Source: JAZNQL01 sp045531205 (GTDB taxonomy: Bacteria; Bacillota; Clostridia; UMGS1883; UMGS1540). From it: 6,617 nt of DNA. The stretch spans positions 1 through 6,617 of the forward strand of contig JAZSDN010000035.1 in the NCBI GenBank assembly GCA_045531205.1, in the 5' to 3' direction. Positions 5,552-6,617 of this stretch are shown here, in pieces. The number at the start of each line of letters is the position of its first letter. Within the stretch, counting starts at the first letter, position 1. The position numbers and the translations under genes were made by a program. The notes beneath the pieces are model-generated. The model searched no databases. It was not told the origin of the DNA and saw only the letters and a list, made by a program, of their open reading frames with translations.

Positions 5552-6388
5552 CTACTCCTTTCTCAATATGTCAAGCGTATGGTGTGACAAACCGATTAAA
5601 TCCTGCCTTTCGCAGGTTTTGAAATGGTATTTCAGATAAAGTTCATAGGTTTCATCATCCATTTTGTCGATTACTTCACGCATATGGCAGGCATAACCGT
5701 CAGTTGCGAGAAAATGCAGTCTTTCCGCATTCAGATCTTCCGTCAGCTCAAATATTTCATCTCTGGTATAGAGCTTGAAAACACCGTGCGGAGGAAAGAA
5801 TGTATCAAAGGTTTCGGTGTCAATAAGACCGTCTTCGATGCTTTGTTGCACCTTATTGTTTTTGAAAATTCCCGTTAAAACAGAAGGGTCAACCATACAG
5901 TATGCAACGAAAACAATGCCACCACATTTGGTGATTCGCATTGCTTCCGACAGTGCTTTTTTCTGGTCTTCAACCGTATAGAGATGATACATCGGACCGA
6001 GCAAAAGTGTTATGTCATAGCTTTCATCGGGATAATCGGACAGATTGATTGCATTACCTTGCCTGATGCTGATTTTTTCATTCGGCTGTGTTTTTGATTT
6101 GAAAATCTCGATATTATGCTCAATAAGGTCAACAGCATCAACCTCAAAACCCTTTTGAGCAAAGTAATGCGAGTATCTGCCGGTAGCGGCACCGATTTCC
6201 ATAATCTTCATACCGTCTTTCAGATATTTTTCAATATACTTTGTGGTTGTAAGGAACTCAATTTTGCCGTGCTTTGATAAAAGGCGAGAATCTTCATCAA
6301 TACGGTTATAGAAATTTACAAGATGATCACCTGTTTTTACAGGTTGCTTTTTGAAAAGTTTCTTTTTAATTAAATCAAATAATTTCAT
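5552..6388 (-). CDS. Class I SAM-dependent methyltransferase (operon gene 1)
   Basis: This 278-residue methyltransferase has motif I IMEIGAATGRYS (about 62-73), acidic motif II Asp87 in VDAVDLIEHN, and a post-motif stretch YDITLLLGPMYHL near the middle of the domain. The N-terminus is very basic (KLFDLIKKKLFKKQPVK, residues 2-18) and is followed by FYNRIDEDSRLLSKHGKIEF (26-45), a conserved signature of a Clostridia group whose substrate I do not know. The basic tail could contact RNA or acidic lipid, but that is speculation. The start is ATG at 6386-6388, seven bases after AAAGGAG. A longer frame to 6535 runs back through the upstream hairpin and is not credible. It heads the operon, and its ribosome binding site sits immediately after the U tract of a terminator-like hairpin, which suggests attenuation. 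Confidence 0.91.
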   Translation of the reverse strand: MKLFDLIKKKLFKKQPVKTGDHLVNFYNRIDEDSRLLSKHGKIEFLTTTKYIEKYLKDGMKIMEIGAATGRYSHYFAQKGFEVDAVDLIEHNIEIFKSKTQPNEKISIRQGNAINLSDYPDESYDITLLLGPMYHLYTVEDQKKALSEAMRITKCGGIVFVAYCMVDPSVLTGIFKNNKVQQSIEDGLIDTETFDTFFPPHGVFKLYTRDEIFELTEDLNAERLHFLATDGYACHMREVIDKMDDETYELYLKYHFKTCERQDLIGLSHHTLDILRKE

Positions 6389-6402
6389 AACAATTCTCCT
6401 TT

Positions 6403-6448
6403 GGATAAAAAATAAACGGTGTAAGTATCTGCAGCTACTTACACCGTT
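6403..6448 (-). terminator. Terminator-like hairpin in the operon leader, possible attenuator
   Basis: On the minus strand AACGGTGTAAGTA (6448-6436) pairs perfectly over 13 bp with TACTTACACCGTT (6427-6415) around an eight-base loop and is followed by TTTATTTTTTA. The tract ends at the AAAGGAG of the first methyltransferase gene (6402-6396), leaving no space for a promoter. Transcripts of the operon must therefore read through it, unless it ends an upstream gene and the real promoter is hidden within it. Confidence 0.8.
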
Positions 6449-6470
6449 ATAATCATATGGAAATATATAG

Positions 6471-6581
6471 TTATCTATCCCAAAATGAATATAGAGGTAT
6501 AAGCCTGCCAGATGACTGATAATCATGCTGTGCAAGCCATTTCATATCCATATCAAATTTTGAGAAAAGATATGTGTTCAT
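6471..6581 (-). CDS. Small ORF of 36 codons upstream of the operon, possible leader peptide
   Basis: ATG at 6579-6581 follows GAGGTA by a normal distance and opens a 36-residue frame (MNTYLFSKFDMDMKWLAQHD, ending PLYSFWDR), with TAA 22 bases before the leader hairpin. The product is aromatic-rich (four Phe, three Tyr, two Trp) with no recognisable domain, signal peptide or repeated regulatory codons. Two readings are possible. It may be a leader peptide whose translation controls the attenuator, supported by a -10-like TATAGT just upstream and by the segment CTTATACC in codons 27-29, which can pair with the 5' arm of the hairpin. Or it may be the remnant of a truncated gene ending at its own terminator. 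The sequence does not decide. Confidence 0.5.
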   Translation of the reverse strand: MNTYLFSKFDMDMKWLAQHDYQSSGRLIPLYSFWDR

Positions 6582-6607
6582 GAATTTACCTCGTTTGGTT
6601 TTTTGAC

Positions 6608-6613
6608 ACTATA
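6608..6613 (-). promoter_or_regulatory. Candidate -10 element for the leader transcript
   Basis: TATAGT on the minus strand would start transcription near 6602, about 20 bases before the small ORF's ATG and just ahead of its GAGGTA. The matching -35 would fall outside the window, so this is half a promoter at best. Confidence 0.35.
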
Positions 6614-6617
6614 ACAC

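Noticed and set aside
6389..6535. N-terminal extension of the first operon methyltransferase by 49 residues
   Set aside because: The extension runs through the 13-bp hairpin and lacks a ribosome binding site, whereas ATG at 6386-6388 has a well-spaced AAAGGAG.

Overview
The window reads as low-GC Firmicutes DNA, most likely a gut-type Clostridia (Ruminococcus/Oscillospiraceae-like). The reasons are strong AAAGGAG-type ribosome binding sites, AT-rich codon use, GTG and TTG starts, tRNA genes with encoded CCA, and families typical of that group. This placement is an inference; there is no rRNA or marker gene to fix it.

Left part (1-1343): the 3' part of a tRNA-Thr(UGU) gene and a complete tRNA-Tyr(GUA) gene end at a strong terminator. 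Facing them is a compact minus-strand unit encoding a 47-residue protein, with a near-consensus promoter, a leader hairpin that would bury its ribosome binding site, and its own terminator. The gene-free stretch 416-890 also holds two imperfect direct copies of a roughly 130-bp sequence, just upstream of an 85-residue acidic protein gene that ends at a long perfect hairpin terminator. Small genes and repeats beside tRNAs look like an accessory insertion zone, but no integrase or att duplication is visible.

Middle (1344-3053): 1149-1469 holds no gene, only the terminator above and the promoter of an AraC-type regulator. That regulator has a GyrI-like effector-binding domain and an unusually well-placed internal start. 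It converges on a minus-strand LytTR regulator with a cysteine-rich N-terminal region.

Right part (3054-6617): four tightly packed minus-strand genes form one operon. In transcription order these are a class I SAM methyltransferase, an alkaline-phosphatase-superfamily phosphodiesterase/pyrophosphatase, a GNAT N-acetyltransferase and a second class I SAM methyltransferase, followed by a terminator. Ahead of the first gene lie a -10-like element at the window edge, a 36-codon ORF with its own ribosome binding site, and a 13-bp hairpin followed by a U-rich tract that ends right at the ribosome binding site of the first gene. No promoter fits between the hairpin and that gene. A segment inside the small ORF can pair with the hairpin's 5' arm. 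This arrangement fits ribosome-controlled transcription attenuation and is the best candidate for something undescribed here. The operon's substrate is not evident.

Several starts were set by ribosome binding site spacing rather than by the longest frame; each case is explained in its entry.
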